Assembly: GCF_005233835.1 (NCBI RefSeq) | Contig: NZ_SZQA01000020.1 | Location: 62,001-126,000, forward strand | Source: Herbidospora galbida | GTDB taxonomy: Bacteria; Actinomycetota; Actinomycetes; Streptosporangiales; Streptosporangiaceae | Direction: 5' to 3' | DNA length: 64,000 nt | In this document: one piece after another, positions 14,315 through 23,002 of the stretch | Layout of the letters: each line of letters begins with the position of its first letter | Position numbering within the stretch: position 1 is the first letter of the stretch | Made by a program: the position numbers and the translations under genes | The notes under the pieces: model-generated | What the model saw: the letters and a program-made list of their open reading frames with translations, nothing else | What the model was told of the DNA's origin: nothing | Databases searched by the model: none

Positions 14315-15184
14315 GTGGACCTCCTCGCCGCCTGGAGAGTGTTCGTCAACGTGAGCGAACGCGGCAGCTTCACCGAAGGCGCCGCCGCCTCCCAGGTCCC
14401 CCAGCCCGTGGCCAGCCGCCGCATCGCCGCGCTTGAACAGCACCTCGGCGCGAAGCTCTTCGACCGGTCGGCGCGGGGCGCGCTGCTGACCGACTTCGGC
14501 CGCGACCTGCTGCCCTCGGCGCAGCGCCTCGTCCGGCTCGCCGACGACATGGAGTGGGAGGCGGGCCAGGCCCGGCTCAAGCCGCTCCGGCTGGCCGTGC
14601 CGGAGATCTGCGCGGTCCACGACCTGGCGCTGCTGACCGTGGAGGCCCGGCAGGAGGGCGTCCACCTCGACGTGGTCGCCGCCGCCGCCGGGATCAGGGC
14701 CGAACTGGCCCGCTCGCGCGAGGTCCGCGCGGCGCTGGTCGCCACGCCGGAGGACGGCGCGACGTGGGTGGTCGACCTGGGCCTGGCCGGCGTGGGAAGC
14801 CCGCCGGGTCCGGTCGTGTACGTCGAGAGCCTCCGGCCCGCCCGCGCCGACAGGTCGGGCCGCCGGCCCCGGATCTGGATCCAGCCGGAGGACGACGTCC
14901 CGCACATCAGAGACCGCCTGTTCCGGCTCAGGGACGCGGCGGGCCTGCTCCCCTCCCAGGTCGCCGTCGCGCCCTCGCTGGTGGCGGCCGCCGCCGAGGT
15001 GATGGTCTCGGCCGACCTGCTGCTCTGCTCGCCGCGTCAGGCCGCCGAGCTCGGGCTGGAGTGGCGGCCCGTCGGCGAGATCCGCCTCCCGCGCGGGTAC
15101 GCTGTGGCCTCCGCCATCGGGGACGACGCCGAGCGGGTGCGGGGATGGCGTCGGGTGGCCGCCTGCCTGGGGGTTGACGCGTGA
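14315..15184 (+). CDS. blaA: LysR-type regulator of the beta-lactamase locus (BlaA-like)
   Basis: The N-terminal helix-turn-helix is typical of LysR (residues 5-60: WRVFVNVSERGSFTEGAAASQVPQP, ASRRIAALEQHLGAKLFDRS). The effector domain is rather short and divergent; total length is 289 residues against the usual 300. The GTG at 14315 is used. The last four bases GTGA are shared with the next gene. Divergent placement to bla and the operator between them support control of beta-lactamase expression. The inducer is not evident; in S. cacaoi BlaA acts with BlaB. Confidence 0.88.
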   Translation: MDLLAAWRVFVNVSERGSFTEGAAASQVPQPVASRRIAALEQHLGAKLFDRSARGALLTDFGRDLLPSAQRLVRLADDMEWEAGQARLKPLRLAVPEICAVHDLALLTVEARQEGVHLDVVAAAAGIRAELARSREVRAALVATPEDGATWVVDLGLAGVGSPPGPVVYVESLRPARADRSGRRPRIWIQPEDDVPHIRDRLFRLRDAAGLLPSQVAVAPSLVAAAAEVMVSADLLLCSPRQAAELGLEWRPVGEIRLPRGYAVASAIGDDAERVRGWRRVAACLGVDA

Positions 15185-16059
15185 TCCGTGACCTGCGCCG
15201 GATGCTCGACGAGGGCGGCCTGCGCGGCTCGTTCCTGGTGCGCGACCTGCGTACCGGCGAGGAGCTCGGCATCGACCCCGACGACGAGTACGCCACCGCG
15301 TCGCTGGTCAAGATCCCGCTGGCCGTGGCCACCCTCGACCGCATCAGGCGCGGCGAACTCGACGGCGCCGCCCGCTTGACGGTCGGCCCCGGGGCCCGCT
15401 TCTCCCCCGGCCCGACCGGCACCAGCAGGTTCCGCCACCCGGCCGAGATCGCCGTCGACGACCTGCTCCTGCTGACCATGACGGTCAGCGACAACACGGC
15501 CGGCGACGCCCTGTTCGAGCTGACCCCGCCCGCGATGGTGGCCGCCTTCCTGGAGGAGCACGGCCTGCGCGGCATCTCCGTCCGCCACACGCTGCGCCAC
15601 CTGACCGAGAGCCCGGTGCAGGCCCTCGGCGGCCACCTGGCCCACGTGCTGGCCATCGAGGGCGGCACCGCCGGACGCGGCCACCCGGTCCCGCAGCTCG
15701 ACGTGACCCGGGGGTCGTCGGGTTCGGCCCGCGCGTTCGTCGACCTGCTGGCGGCGCTGTGGCGGCCGTCCAGGATCGACCCGTGGGTGGCCGGTCGGGT
15801 GCGCGAGCTGATGGGCGACAACGTCCTCCGCCAGCGCCTGGCCCCCGACTTCACCTCCGACCTGACGACGTGGTCGTCCAAGACCGGCACCATGCTCAAC
15901 CTGCGCCACGAAGTGGGCGTGGTGGAGCACGCGGGCGGCCAGGTCTACGCGGTGGCGGCGCTGACGGAGTCGCGCGTCGCGGCGGTCCGGCAGCCGGGGG
16001 CCGAGGCGCTGATGGCTCAGGTGGCGCGGGCGTTACGGGACGAAATCCGCTCGCGCTGA
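15181..16059 (+). CDS. blaB: BlaB-like penicillin-recognising protein (class A fold without omega-loop Glu)
   Basis: This protein of 292 residues shows S41-LVK, S103-DN and K234-TGT, the three active-site motifs of class A beta-lactamases. It has no signal peptide, so it is probably cytoplasmic, and the region that should hold the ExxLN glutamate reads GGTAGRGHPVPQ instead. Without this general base an acyl-enzyme would turn over slowly, which suits a sensor better than an enzyme. It overlaps the LysR gene by GTGA. BlaB of S. cacaoi is a similar protein that is needed for bla induction. A TTA codon lies at 16033, close to the end. Confidence 0.85.
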   Translation: MIRDLRRMLDEGGLRGSFLVRDLRTGEELGIDPDDEYATASLVKIPLAVATLDRIRRGELDGAARLTVGPGARFSPGPTGTSRFRHPAEIAVDDLLLLTMTVSDNTAGDALFELTPPAMVAAFLEEHGLRGISVRHTLRHLTESPVQALGGHLAHVLAIEGGTAGRGHPVPQLDVTRGSSGSARAFVDLLAALWRPSRIDPWVAGRVRELMGDNVLRQRLAPDFTSDLTTWSSKTGTMLNLRHEVGVVEHAGGQVYAVAALTESRVAAVRQPGAEALMAQVARALRDEIRSR

Positions 16060-16088
16060 CCGTGGCCGCGCTGGGACGATCATGACTG

Positions 16089-16871
16089 ATGAGCACCCGA
16101 CTGCGGGCCGTCGCCCGCGAGACCATGACCATCGTCGAGAACGGCGGATACCGGGGGCCCTCCGGCCGCTGGGTCGAGGTGACCGTCGACCCGGCCCGGA
16201 CGCGCCTCCACCTGCCCGGCGAGCGGCTCGACCGGCACGGAGACGGCACGCCGCTGATCGAGGTGACCAACCAGACCACGCTGCAGGCGGCCCGCGAGAT
16301 GGGCGGTGAGCCGGCCTGTCTCGTCTTCGCCTCGGCCAAGAACGCCGGGGGCGGTTTCCTCAACGGCGCGAAGGCGCAGGAGGAGGACGTCGCCCGCGCT
16401 TCGGCGCTCTACCCCTGCCTGACCGCCGCCCCCGAGTTCTACGCCTTCCATCGCGCGCAGGGCGATCTCCGCTACAGCGACCGGGTGATCTACTCCCCCG
16501 GCGTGCCGGTGTTCCGCGACGACCGCGGCGACCTCCTCGACGCGCCCTACCGGGTGGCGTTCCTGACCTCGGCCGCGCCCAACGCGCGGGCGATGGGGCA
16601 GAGTCAGCGCGAGTCACTCGGCGAGCTGCCCGCGCTGCTGACCGCCAGGGCCGCGCGGGTGCTCGACGTCGCGGCCGCGCACGGCCACCGGCGGCTGGTG
16701 CTCGGGGCGTGGGGCTGCGGGGTGTTCGGCAACGACCCCGGCATGGTCGCCGCCGCCTTCGCCACCGCCCTCGCCGGGCCGCAGCCGTTCGACCAGGTCA
16801 GGTTCGCCGTGCTCGACCGCCACCCGGGCGCCCCGACGTTCGCCGCGTTCGCGGCGGCCCTCACCGGCTGA
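16089..16871 (+). CDS. Bacterial poly(ADP-ribose) glycohydrolase-like protein (TIGR02452 / PARG family)
   Basis: The family signature GGG-x7-QEE is intact (GGG at 87-89, QEE at 97-99), with the catalytic glutamate expected at the second Glu of QEE. The flanks VFASAKN and ARASALYPCL are also typical, as is GAWGCGVFGNDP near residue 215 for the macrodomain-type ADP-ribose site. The length of 260 residues fits the bacterial type. It removes ADP-ribose polymers or exo-linked ADP-ribose. No ADP-ribosyltransferase is seen nearby. Its 3' end overlaps the next, convergent gene by 11 bp. Confidence 0.9.
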   Translation: MSTRLRAVARETMTIVENGGYRGPSGRWVEVTVDPARTRLHLPGERLDRHGDGTPLIEVTNQTTLQAAREMGGEPACLVFASAKNAGGGFLNGAKAQEEDVARASALYPCLTAAPEFYAFHRAQGDLRYSDRVIYSPGVPVFRDDRGDLLDAPYRVAFLTSAAPNARAMGQSQRESLGELPALLTARAARVLDVAAAHGHRRLVLGAWGCGVFGNDPGMVAAAFATALAGPQPFDQVRFAVLDRHPGAPTFAAFAAALTG

Positions 16872-17862
16872 GCAGCACCAGCACGGCGACCAGCACGACC
16901 AGCGCGAGCACGACGAGCGGCGCGGTCAGCTTGGCCGCGCTGTAGGGCCGTCTCCCGCACACCTCCCCGGTGGCGCCGTCGACGGTGAACCGCCAGGTCT
17001 TCCCGCCGAGCAGATAGGTCCCGGTCCAGTACGGCAGCAGGACCAGATCCCCGTCGATCGAGGGATACGTGGTGACGACGGAGTGCAGCCGCCGGTCGTC
17101 GCCGCCGATGTCGGCCAGGCAGGCCGCCCTGACCCTCGGCTTCACCGAGGTCTTGGCCTGGTCGAGCGCCAGGTCGGGCGGGACGGTGTAGCGCGGCGTC
17201 TCCACGCCCGACAGGTATTCGGCCCGGAACGGCACCGTCGCCGCCGGGAGCCTCCCCGTCTTCAGCTGCCGGACCCCCGGCACGACGACGTCGGTGAACC
17301 GGCGGCCGACCTTGCCGCGCGCGTAGGTCCAGCGGGTGCGCCGCACCTGGCGGCTCCGCCCGTCGTCGTCGGTCTCGATTCGGTAGTAGTGGTCGCCGCG
17401 CCGTCCCGCGTACCGGGTGACGGTCTCCAGGTCGAACACCCAGGCCGGCAGGAACGTGGCCCGCATCGAGGCGGCGTCGGACACCCGGCCGAGCGATTCG
17501 GGGGCGAACCAGAGAGCGGCCGCCCACCGGTCGAGGGCCGTCGAGGCGTGCCGCCGGTCGACCGCGAACGGCACCACCGCGCCGGGCCGCACCTCGCCGC
17601 CGAGCTCTCTGACGATCGGCGTCTCACAGGCCGGGCACCGCGACGACAGCAGCGCGGGCGTGGACGTGGTCCCGCACCGGGGACAGACCACCCGGTGCTC
17701 GTCGGTGACGGTCACGGGCAGCCGCCCGCGCAGCGTCTCCACCGGCCGCCGCACCACCGGCCCGGTCACCACGAGAGGCTGGAAATCCTGACAGTACGGG
17801 CAGCGCATGCCTTCGCCCCCAGGGACGTACTCGGTCACGCCGCCACAGAGCTCGCAGTGCAC
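16861..17862 (-). CDS. Zinc-ribbon membrane protein (YdjG-like)
   Basis: Four CxxC pairs (CELC, CPYC, CPRC, CPAC) in the first 80 residues make two zinc ribbons; a single hydrophobic segment lies at the very C-terminus (about residues 311-331), so most of the protein is on one side of the membrane as a tail-anchored form. The total is 333 residues. It starts with GTG three bases after the stop of an SPFH gene. In Bacillus subtilis the ydjGHI genes pair a zinc-ribbon membrane protein with an SPFH protein next to pspA in a membrane-stress operon; I infer a similar role here, without PspA or YdjH. Automatic annotation as a replication factor Y-like helicase would be wrong, since no helicase motif is present. 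Confidence 0.75.
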   Translation of the reverse strand: MHCELCGGVTEYVPGGEGMRCPYCQDFQPLVVTGPVVRRPVETLRGRLPVTVTDEHRVVCPRCGTTSTPALLSSRCPACETPIVRELGGEVRPGAVVPFAVDRRHASTALDRWAAALWFAPESLGRVSDAASMRATFLPAWVFDLETVTRYAGRRGDHYYRIETDDDGRSRQVRRTRWTYARGKVGRRFTDVVVPGVRQLKTGRLPAATVPFRAEYLSGVETPRYTVPPDLALDQAKTSVKPRVRAACLADIGGDDRRLHSVVTTYPSIDGDLVLLPYWTGTYLLGGKTWRFTVDGATGEVCGRRPYSAAKLTAPLVVLALVVLVAVLVLLSR

Positions 17863-17865
17863 GCG

Positions 17866-18540
17866 CTACCCCCACGGTGGCAGGGGCGTGGTCAGGCCCC
17901 CGATGTCGATGTCGCAGATCTCCAGCCCGGTCTCGGCGAGATCCCGGCTGACGGCGGCGGCCACCTCGTCGGGCAGCGCCGCGTCGTTGAGCACGCCGAG
18001 CACCGTCCGCCGCTCCGACCAGGCCGCGAGCGTGGTCGTCAGCCGCCGCAGCAGCGGCCCCCTGACCGCCTCGGCGACCTGCTCGGCCTCGACGAGCGGC
18101 TGCCCGGCGACGAGCTGGGTGAGGAAGGCGGTCGGATCGGCCACCCGGAAGGAGAAGCTCCCGTGCGCGGCGAGCAGCACCGGCCCCGTCTCGGGGTCAC
18201 GCAACTGGACGGGCCGCCGGGTGCCCCACTTCAGGTTGGTGAACCTGCGGGTGCTGACGAAATGGACCTCGGCCTTGTCCGGGGAGCGGAACCCGTAGCG
18301 GAACCCGCGCAGCCTGCTGGTCACCGGGGCGTTGCCCGTCTGGAGCGTCTGCGTCCCGGCATGACACTCCCGGACGATCTGACCGCCCCTGACGAACAGC
18401 GCGACCTGCCATTCCCGGACGATCAGTTTGCTGCCGTTCTTGAGCTCGTCGAACGGCCGGTCGTACCGCCAGGCGACGACCCCCGGCCGCCCGCCCTTCC
18501 ATTCGACGATGTCGATCAGTTCGCCACGGATCAGGCCCAT
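17866..18540 (-). CDS. SPFH (band 7)-domain protein, YdjI-like
   Basis: The protein (224 residues) begins MGLIRGELIDIVEW, followed by the strand-rich core SKLIVREWQVALFVRGGQIVREC and GSFSFRVADP, which is the YdjI/virion-core-like branch of SPFH proteins. It has no membrane segment and may act at the membrane through its partner. The ATG at 18540 is preceded by GCGGGAG at a good distance; an apparent extension to 19806 is just open GC-rich sequence across the neighbouring gene. It is the first gene of a two-gene unit with the zinc-ribbon protein. Confidence 0.82.
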   Translation of the reverse strand: MGLIRGELIDIVEWKGGRPGVVAWRYDRPFDELKNGSKLIVREWQVALFVRGGQIVRECHAGTQTLQTGNAPVTSRLRGFRYGFRSPDKAEVHFVSTRRFTNLKWGTRRPVQLRDPETGPVLLAAHGSFSFRVADPTAFLTQLVAGQPLVEAEQVAEAVRGPLLRRLTTTLAAWSERRTVLGVLNDAALPDEVAAAVSRDLAETGLEICDIDIGGLTTPLPPWG

Positions 18541-18899
18541 GTGCTCCCGCCTTCGTGAACTCACACACATCAGTGGGAACAGGTAACCGTCCGCTTGCGG
18601 ACAGTGGGGGTAACCTCGCGGATACACAAATATGGGGAAATATCGCTTGTGGACCGGGGCTGTGACCCACACCACTCGCCTTCCCGAACAACCGCCGCAG
18701 ACGAGGCCACCGCTCAACCGCGCCCCGGATGAACGCCCAGCCAGGGCCGTTTCCCGCCAGCGCGGCGGGTCCCGCAGAAGGCGGCCCGAGCCGGGCACCG
18801 GCTGCACCGTCGGAATATCGGTCTTCTCGAACGAGTACCGGCAGGTGCTCGAATCCGTGGCCCCATCGGCAGCCGGTGAGCGGTGCCGCGACCTGCCCG
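18541..18899. other. Gene-free stretch (359 bp) with candidate operator of the SPFH operon
   Basis: No gene is supported here. The part next to the SPFH start holds two GGTAACC direct repeats (18582-18588 and 18609-18615, 27 bp apart) around a perfect inverted repeat GTCCGC-TT-GCGGAC (18589-18602), then an AT-rich patch with AAATAT repeated (about 18626-18645) that could be the leftward promoter. The rest (18660-18899) shows nothing clear. Confidence 0.5.
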
Positions 18900-19703
18900 T
18901 CAGCCGAAGCGGCGAACGTCGCCCGCGTGGCCCGCGCCTGAGACGACGTCGGTCAGGGCCGGGCGTTTGGCGAGGCGGCCGTTGCCGGAGGAGCGGCCGG
19001 TCAGGCGGCGGATCAGCCACGGGCCGAGGAAGGTGACCACCCACACCACCTCCGCGCGATACCTGGCCAGCGGGTTCGGCGTCTTCAGCGGCGGCAGCGG
19101 CGCGGCCCAGGAGTCGTCGGCGCCCGGCAGGCCGAGGGCGTGGGCGGCGCCCGCCGCGATCAGGGCGTGTCCCAGCGGGGTCGCGTGGACGCGGTCGCGG
19201 CACCACAGCCTCGGGTCGACCCCGATCTCGTAGGACTCCGTGTCGACCACGATCACCCCGAGTCGCCGGGCCGACTCGCGAATGCGCCGGTTGAACTCCA
19301 GCAGCTTCGGCCGCAGATGGCGGGTCATCGCGGAGATCCTGGTCACGTCGGGATAGGTGAACGTGAGAACGGTCGCCCCGGCGTCGGCGAACGCGGCGTA
19401 GACGGCGTCGAGGTCGGCCATCACCGCGTCGACGTCGAACCCGGGACGGACCAGATCGTTCATGCCGACCATCACGGAGACCAGGTCGGGCTTCATCGCC
19501 AGAGCGGGGGCCAGCTGCATCGACCTGACGTGGCGGGCGCGGTGGCCCCGGATGGCCAGGTTGGCGTACTGGATCCCGGGATGGTGGACGGCGAGCAGCT
19601 CGGCGAACCGGTCGGCCCAGCCCCGGTAACCGGCGGCCTCGTCGCCGTCGTTGAGGCCTTCGGTCTGGCTGTCGCCGACGGCGACATAACGGAGATAGCG
19701 CAT
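18900..19703 (-). CDS. SGNH/GDSL-family hydrolase
   Basis: The four SGNH blocks are visible: GDSQTEG (residues 10-16, nucleophile Ser), the block II glycine in LAIRG, the block III asparagine in GMND, and DRVHATPLGH with the Asp/His of block V. The protein has 267 residues and no signal peptide. It is an esterase or lipase of unknown substrate; a C-terminal 80-residue extension with WVVTFLGPWLIRRL could lie on the membrane. It is transcribed leftward, away from the UvrA gene's end. Confidence 0.88.
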   Translation of the reverse strand: MRYLRYVAVGDSQTEGLNDGDEAAGYRGWADRFAELLAVHHPGIQYANLAIRGHRARHVRSMQLAPALAMKPDLVSVMVGMNDLVRPGFDVDAVMADLDAVYAAFADAGATVLTFTYPDVTRISAMTRHLRPKLLEFNRRIRESARRLGVIVVDTESYEIGVDPRLWCRDRVHATPLGHALIAAGAAHALGLPGADDSWAAPLPPLKTPNPLARYRAEVVWVVTFLGPWLIRRLTGRSSGNGRLAKRPALTDVVSGAGHAGDVRRFG

Positions 19704-20019
19704 GCCGGCTCCTGCGCTCAGGTGGACGATGTGGGGTCGAGCGCCCGGCGCGAACCGAGGGACGCGTGCGAAGCGATCGCATCACCCCCGCCTGTCCGGT
19801 GTTCACCGCCCGGGTGACGCCCGTCTTAAGCCCCGATGAGCCTTGCCCCGGCGGGAGAGCGGGCAGCGGTAATCCACCGGTCTCCGCCGCCGGCGCATTC
19901 GCACGCTGAGGAGCCCCGACCGCGAATCCTTCCGGTGGCGAGCCCTGGACCGGCTCTCAGGACATCGCCACCGTCACGGCCGGCTGTGGCGAGCCGCGCC
20001 GGGATCACCCGTGCGACCG
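19704..20019. other. Gene-free stretch (316 bp)
   Basis: This lies between the SGNH start and the stop of the UvrA-like gene and should hold the SGNH promoter and the operon terminator. An inverted repeat GGTGGCGA (19934-19941) / TCGCCACC (19965-19972) with a 23-bp loop is the only structure I noted. I see no gene. Confidence 0.4.
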
Positions 20020-22326
20020 TCAGGCCACGTATTCCCTCAGGTGCTGGGCCGTCAGGGTGTCGGCGTCGGCGATCAGGGCCGACGGCGGGCCGGTGAAGAT
20101 GATCTCGCCGCCCTCGTGGCCGCCGCCCGGTCCCAGGTCGATGATCCAGTCGGCGTGGGCCATGACGGCCTGGTGGTGCTCGATCACGACGACCGTGTTG
20201 CCGTCGTCGACCAGGCGGTCGAGCAGGCCGAGGAGCTGGTCGACGTCGGCCAGGTGGAGGCCCGTCGTGGGTTCGTCGAGGACGTAGACCGACGACTTCT
20301 CGGCCATGTGGATGGCCAGTTTCAGCCGCTGGCGCTCGCCGCCCGACAGCGTGTTGAGCGGCTGGCCCAGGCGCAGGTAGCCGACGCCGACGTCGACCAT
20401 GCGGTCGAGGATGGTGCGGGCCTGGCCGGTGGTGAAGAAGTCGCGGGCCTCGGTCATCGACATGCCGAGGACCTCGTGGATGTTCTTGCCGCGCAGCCGG
20501 TAGCCGAGGACCTCGGCGGTGAAGCGCTTGCCCTCGCACTGCTCGCAGACCGACGACACCCCGGCCATCATGGCCAGGTCGGTGTAGATCAGGCCGATGC
20601 CGTTGCAGCCGGGGCAGGCGCCTTCGGAGTTGGCGCTGAACAGGGACGCCTTGACGCCGTTCTCCTTGGCGAAGGCGGTGCGGATCGGGCCGAGCAGGCC
20701 GCTGTAGGTGGCGGGGTTGCTGCGCCGCGACCCCCTGATCGCCGTCTGGTCGGCGACGACGACGCCCTCGCGGCCGGACAGGTAGCCGTGGATGAGGGAG
20801 CTCTTGCCCGACCCGGCGACGCCGGTCACCACGGTCAGCACGCCGAGCGGGATGTCGACGCTGACGTTCTTCAGGTTGTGGAGCGTGGCCCCCGAGATGG
20901 GGATGTGGCCGCGCGGGGTCCGTACGCGGTCGCGGAGTTTCGCCCGGTGGTCGAGGTGGCGGCCGGTCAGGGTGCCGGAGGCGCGCAGGCCGGGGACGTC
21001 GCCGGTGTAGCAGATGGTGCCGCCGTTCTCGCCCGCGCCGGGGCCGAGGTCGACGACGTGGTCGGCGATGGCGATGACCTCGGGTTTGTGCTCGACGACG
21101 AGGACCGTGTTGCCCTTGTCGCGCAGCATGAGCAGGACCTCGTTCATGCGGCGGATGTCGTGGGGGTGCAGGCCCACAGTCGGCTCGTCGAAGACGTAGG
21201 TGACGTCGCTGAGGCTCGACCCGAGGTGGCGGACCATCTTCACGCGCTGCGCCTCGCCGCCCGACAGCGTGCCGGAGGAGCGGTCAAGGCTGAGGTAGCC
21301 GAGGCCGATGCCGACCAGGGAGTCGAGCAGGCCGCGCAGGCCGGTCAGTATCGGCCCGACGCTCGGGTCGTCGACCGTGCGCAGGAACGCGGCCAGGTCG
21401 TTGACCTGCATCGAGGAGCAGTCGGCGATGTTCACGCCGTTGATCTTCGACGACAGGGCGGCGCGGGTCAGCCGGGTGCCCTCGCATTCGGGGCACCGGG
21501 CGAACACCACGGCGCGGTCGATGAACGCCTTGATGGCGCCCTGCATCGACTCGCGGTCTTTGGTCAGGTAGATGCGGTTGACCTTGACGACCAGGCCCTC
21601 GTAGCTGAAGTTGTTCGAGCCGACCTTGACCTTGGTGACCGGCTTGTTGAGGAAGTCGTCCCACTCCTGGTCGGTGAAGTCTTTCAGCTTCTTGTCCGGG
21701 TCGTAGAACCCGGAGTGGGCCATGATCTGCCAATACCAGCTGTCGACGTGGAACTGCGGGACGGTGATCGCGCCCTCGTTGATGGACTTCTCACGGTCGA
21801 CGAGCTGGTCGACGTCGATCGTCGAGACCTGCCCGAGGCCCTCGCACTTCGGGCACATGCCGTCGGGCAGGTTGAACGAGAAGGCCGTCGACGGCCCGAT
21901 GTGGGGCTGCCCGAGCCGGCTGAAGATGACGCGGAGCATGGTGTAGGCGTCGGTCGCGGTGCCGACCGTCGACCGCGAGTTGGCGCCCATGCGCTCCTGG
22001 TCGACCACGATGGCGGCGCTCAGGTTGTGGAGCGCGTCGACGTCGGGACGGCTCTGCGAGGGCATGAACGACTGGATGAACGCGGTGTAGGTCTCGTTGA
22101 TCATCCGCTGCGACTCGGCCGCGATGGTGCCGAAGACCAGCGACGACTTGCCCGACCCGGAGACCCCGGTGAAGACGGTGATGCGGCGCTTGGGAATGTC
22201 GAGGGAGACGTCGGCCAGGTTGTTCTCCCTGGCCCCACGCACCTGGATCAGGCTGTGGGAGTCGGCCGCGAGCGATTCGTTGAGGGGAGGCAGCACGCCG
22301 GAGAGCCTAGACGACCGGACCGACAC
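20020..22326 (-). CDS. Class II UvrA-like ABC protein (UvrA2 / DrrC type)
   Basis: Two ABC modules are present: Walker A GVSGSGKSS (54-62) and GVAGSGKSS (about 490), signatures LSGGEAQR and LSGGERQR, and DEPTVGLHP and DEPTTGLHL. Zinc-binding CPKC, CPEC, CPGC and CEQC pairs are also seen. At 768 residues it is far shorter than true UvrA (about 950) because the UvrB-binding region is missing, which defines class II UvrA; DrrC of the daunorubicin producer belongs here. It is the last gene of an ATPase-permease-permease operon and overlaps the permease stop by 20 bp if the GTG at 22326 is used (another GTG at 22296 is possible). It probably protects DNA from a bound drug rather than acting in general excision repair. 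Confidence 0.88.
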   Translation of the reverse strand: MSVRSSRLSGVLPPLNESLAADSHSLIQVRGARENNLADVSLDIPKRRITVFTGVSGSGKSSLVFGTIAAESQRMINETYTAFIQSFMPSQSRPDVDALHNLSAAIVVDQERMGANSRSTVGTATDAYTMLRVIFSRLGQPHIGPSTAFSFNLPDGMCPKCEGLGQVSTIDVDQLVDREKSINEGAITVPQFHVDSWYWQIMAHSGFYDPDKKLKDFTDQEWDDFLNKPVTKVKVGSNNFSYEGLVVKVNRIYLTKDRESMQGAIKAFIDRAVVFARCPECEGTRLTRAALSSKINGVNIADCSSMQVNDLAAFLRTVDDPSVGPILTGLRGLLDSLVGIGLGYLSLDRSSGTLSGGEAQRVKMVRHLGSSLSDVTYVFDEPTVGLHPHDIRRMNEVLLMLRDKGNTVLVVEHKPEVIAIADHVVDLGPGAGENGGTICYTGDVPGLRASGTLTGRHLDHRAKLRDRVRTPRGHIPISGATLHNLKNVSVDIPLGVLTVVTGVAGSGKSSLIHGYLSGREGVVVADQTAIRGSRRSNPATYSGLLGPIRTAFAKENGVKASLFSANSEGACPGCNGIGLIYTDLAMMAGVSSVCEQCEGKRFTAEVLGYRLRGKNIHEVLGMSMTEARDFFTTGQARTILDRMVDVGVGYLRLGQPLNTLSGGERQRLKLAIHMAEKSSVYVLDEPTTGLHLADVDQLLGLLDRLVDDGNTVVVIEHHQAVMAHADWIIDLGPGGGHEGGEIIFTGPPSALIADADTLTAQHLREYVA

Positions 22327-23002
22327 TTCCGCCCACCCGCGACCGCCCGGCGGCCAGCGCGACCGCCGCCCAGACGGCCGGCACCGCCAGCCCGGCCCAG
22401 GTCCCGACGGGTTCGAGCCCTCCCTGCACGGCCAGCCCCGCCTCCATCGGCGAGATCCAGGCCAGCCGCTCCTGCCAGCCGGGATCCTGGACCATGCGGG
22501 CGACCAGCGGGAGACCGTACAGGATCCCCAGCGTGACCCCCATCGCCACCGCCGCGTCCCTGACCAGCGCGGCCACGCCGAGCGCGAACTGCGACACCAG
22601 GACGAGGTAGACGATCGACCCGACGACGGCCGTCGGCGTCGCGCCGGGCCCGACGGCCGCCGACACGGGGATCGCCACCAGCGCCCCCGCCAGTGTCAGG
22701 CCCCCGGTCAGCAGGGCCTTGGCGGCCAGCAGCCGCCCCCGGTCCGGCACGGCGAGCAGGGTCGTCAGGATCATGCCGGTGGCGTACTCCCCCGACACGA
22801 CCCCGACGGCCAGCGCGACGGCGGCGACCTGCCCGGCCAGGACGCCGGCGAGCGACACCCGTGACGGGAGCACGTCGCAGCAGGGCACGAGCGCCGAGGC
22901 CGCCGCCCCGACCCCGACGGTCACCACGACCAGCAGGACGGCCAGCCACGGAAGGCCGGGCAGGGTGCGGAACTTGGTCCACTCCGACCGGATCGTCGTC
23001 AT
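22307..23002 (-). CDS. ABC-2-type permease (second subunit)
   Basis: The protein of 231 residues starts MTTIRSEWTKFRT, the usual opening of actinobacterial ABC-2 permeases, and has about six hydrophobic segments. GEYATGMI, the conserved motif after the second membrane pair, is present. It overlaps the upstream permease by ATGA. Together with it and the ATPase it forms an exporter of unknown substrate. Confidence 0.85.
   Translation of the reverse strand: MTTIRSEWTKFRTLPGLPWLAVLLVVVTVGVGAAASALVPCCDVLPSRVSLAGVLAGQVAAVALAVGVVSGEYATGMILTTLLAVPDRGRLLAAKALLTGGLTLAGALVAIPVSAAVGPGATPTAVVGSIVYLVLVSQFALGVAALVRDAAVAMGVTLGILYGLPLVARMVQDPGWQERLAWISPMEAGLAVQGGLEPVGTWAGLAVPAVWAAVALAAGRSRVGGSVGPVV

Noticed and set aside
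10037-16059. Continuation of the secondary-metabolite cluster to the right of the synthase
   Set aside because: NmrA/HxlR and beta-lactam genes have no clear biosynthetic role; self-resistance is possible but not supported.
18541-19806. N-terminal extension of the SPFH gene over the SGNH gene
   Set aside because: Antisense-free but motif-less arginine-rich sequence in a different phase from the SGNH gene; a good ribosome binding site supports the start at 18540.
20011-22536. 841-codon frame antisense to the UvrA-like gene
   Set aside because: Repetitive acidic shadow of a gene with all ABC motifs.
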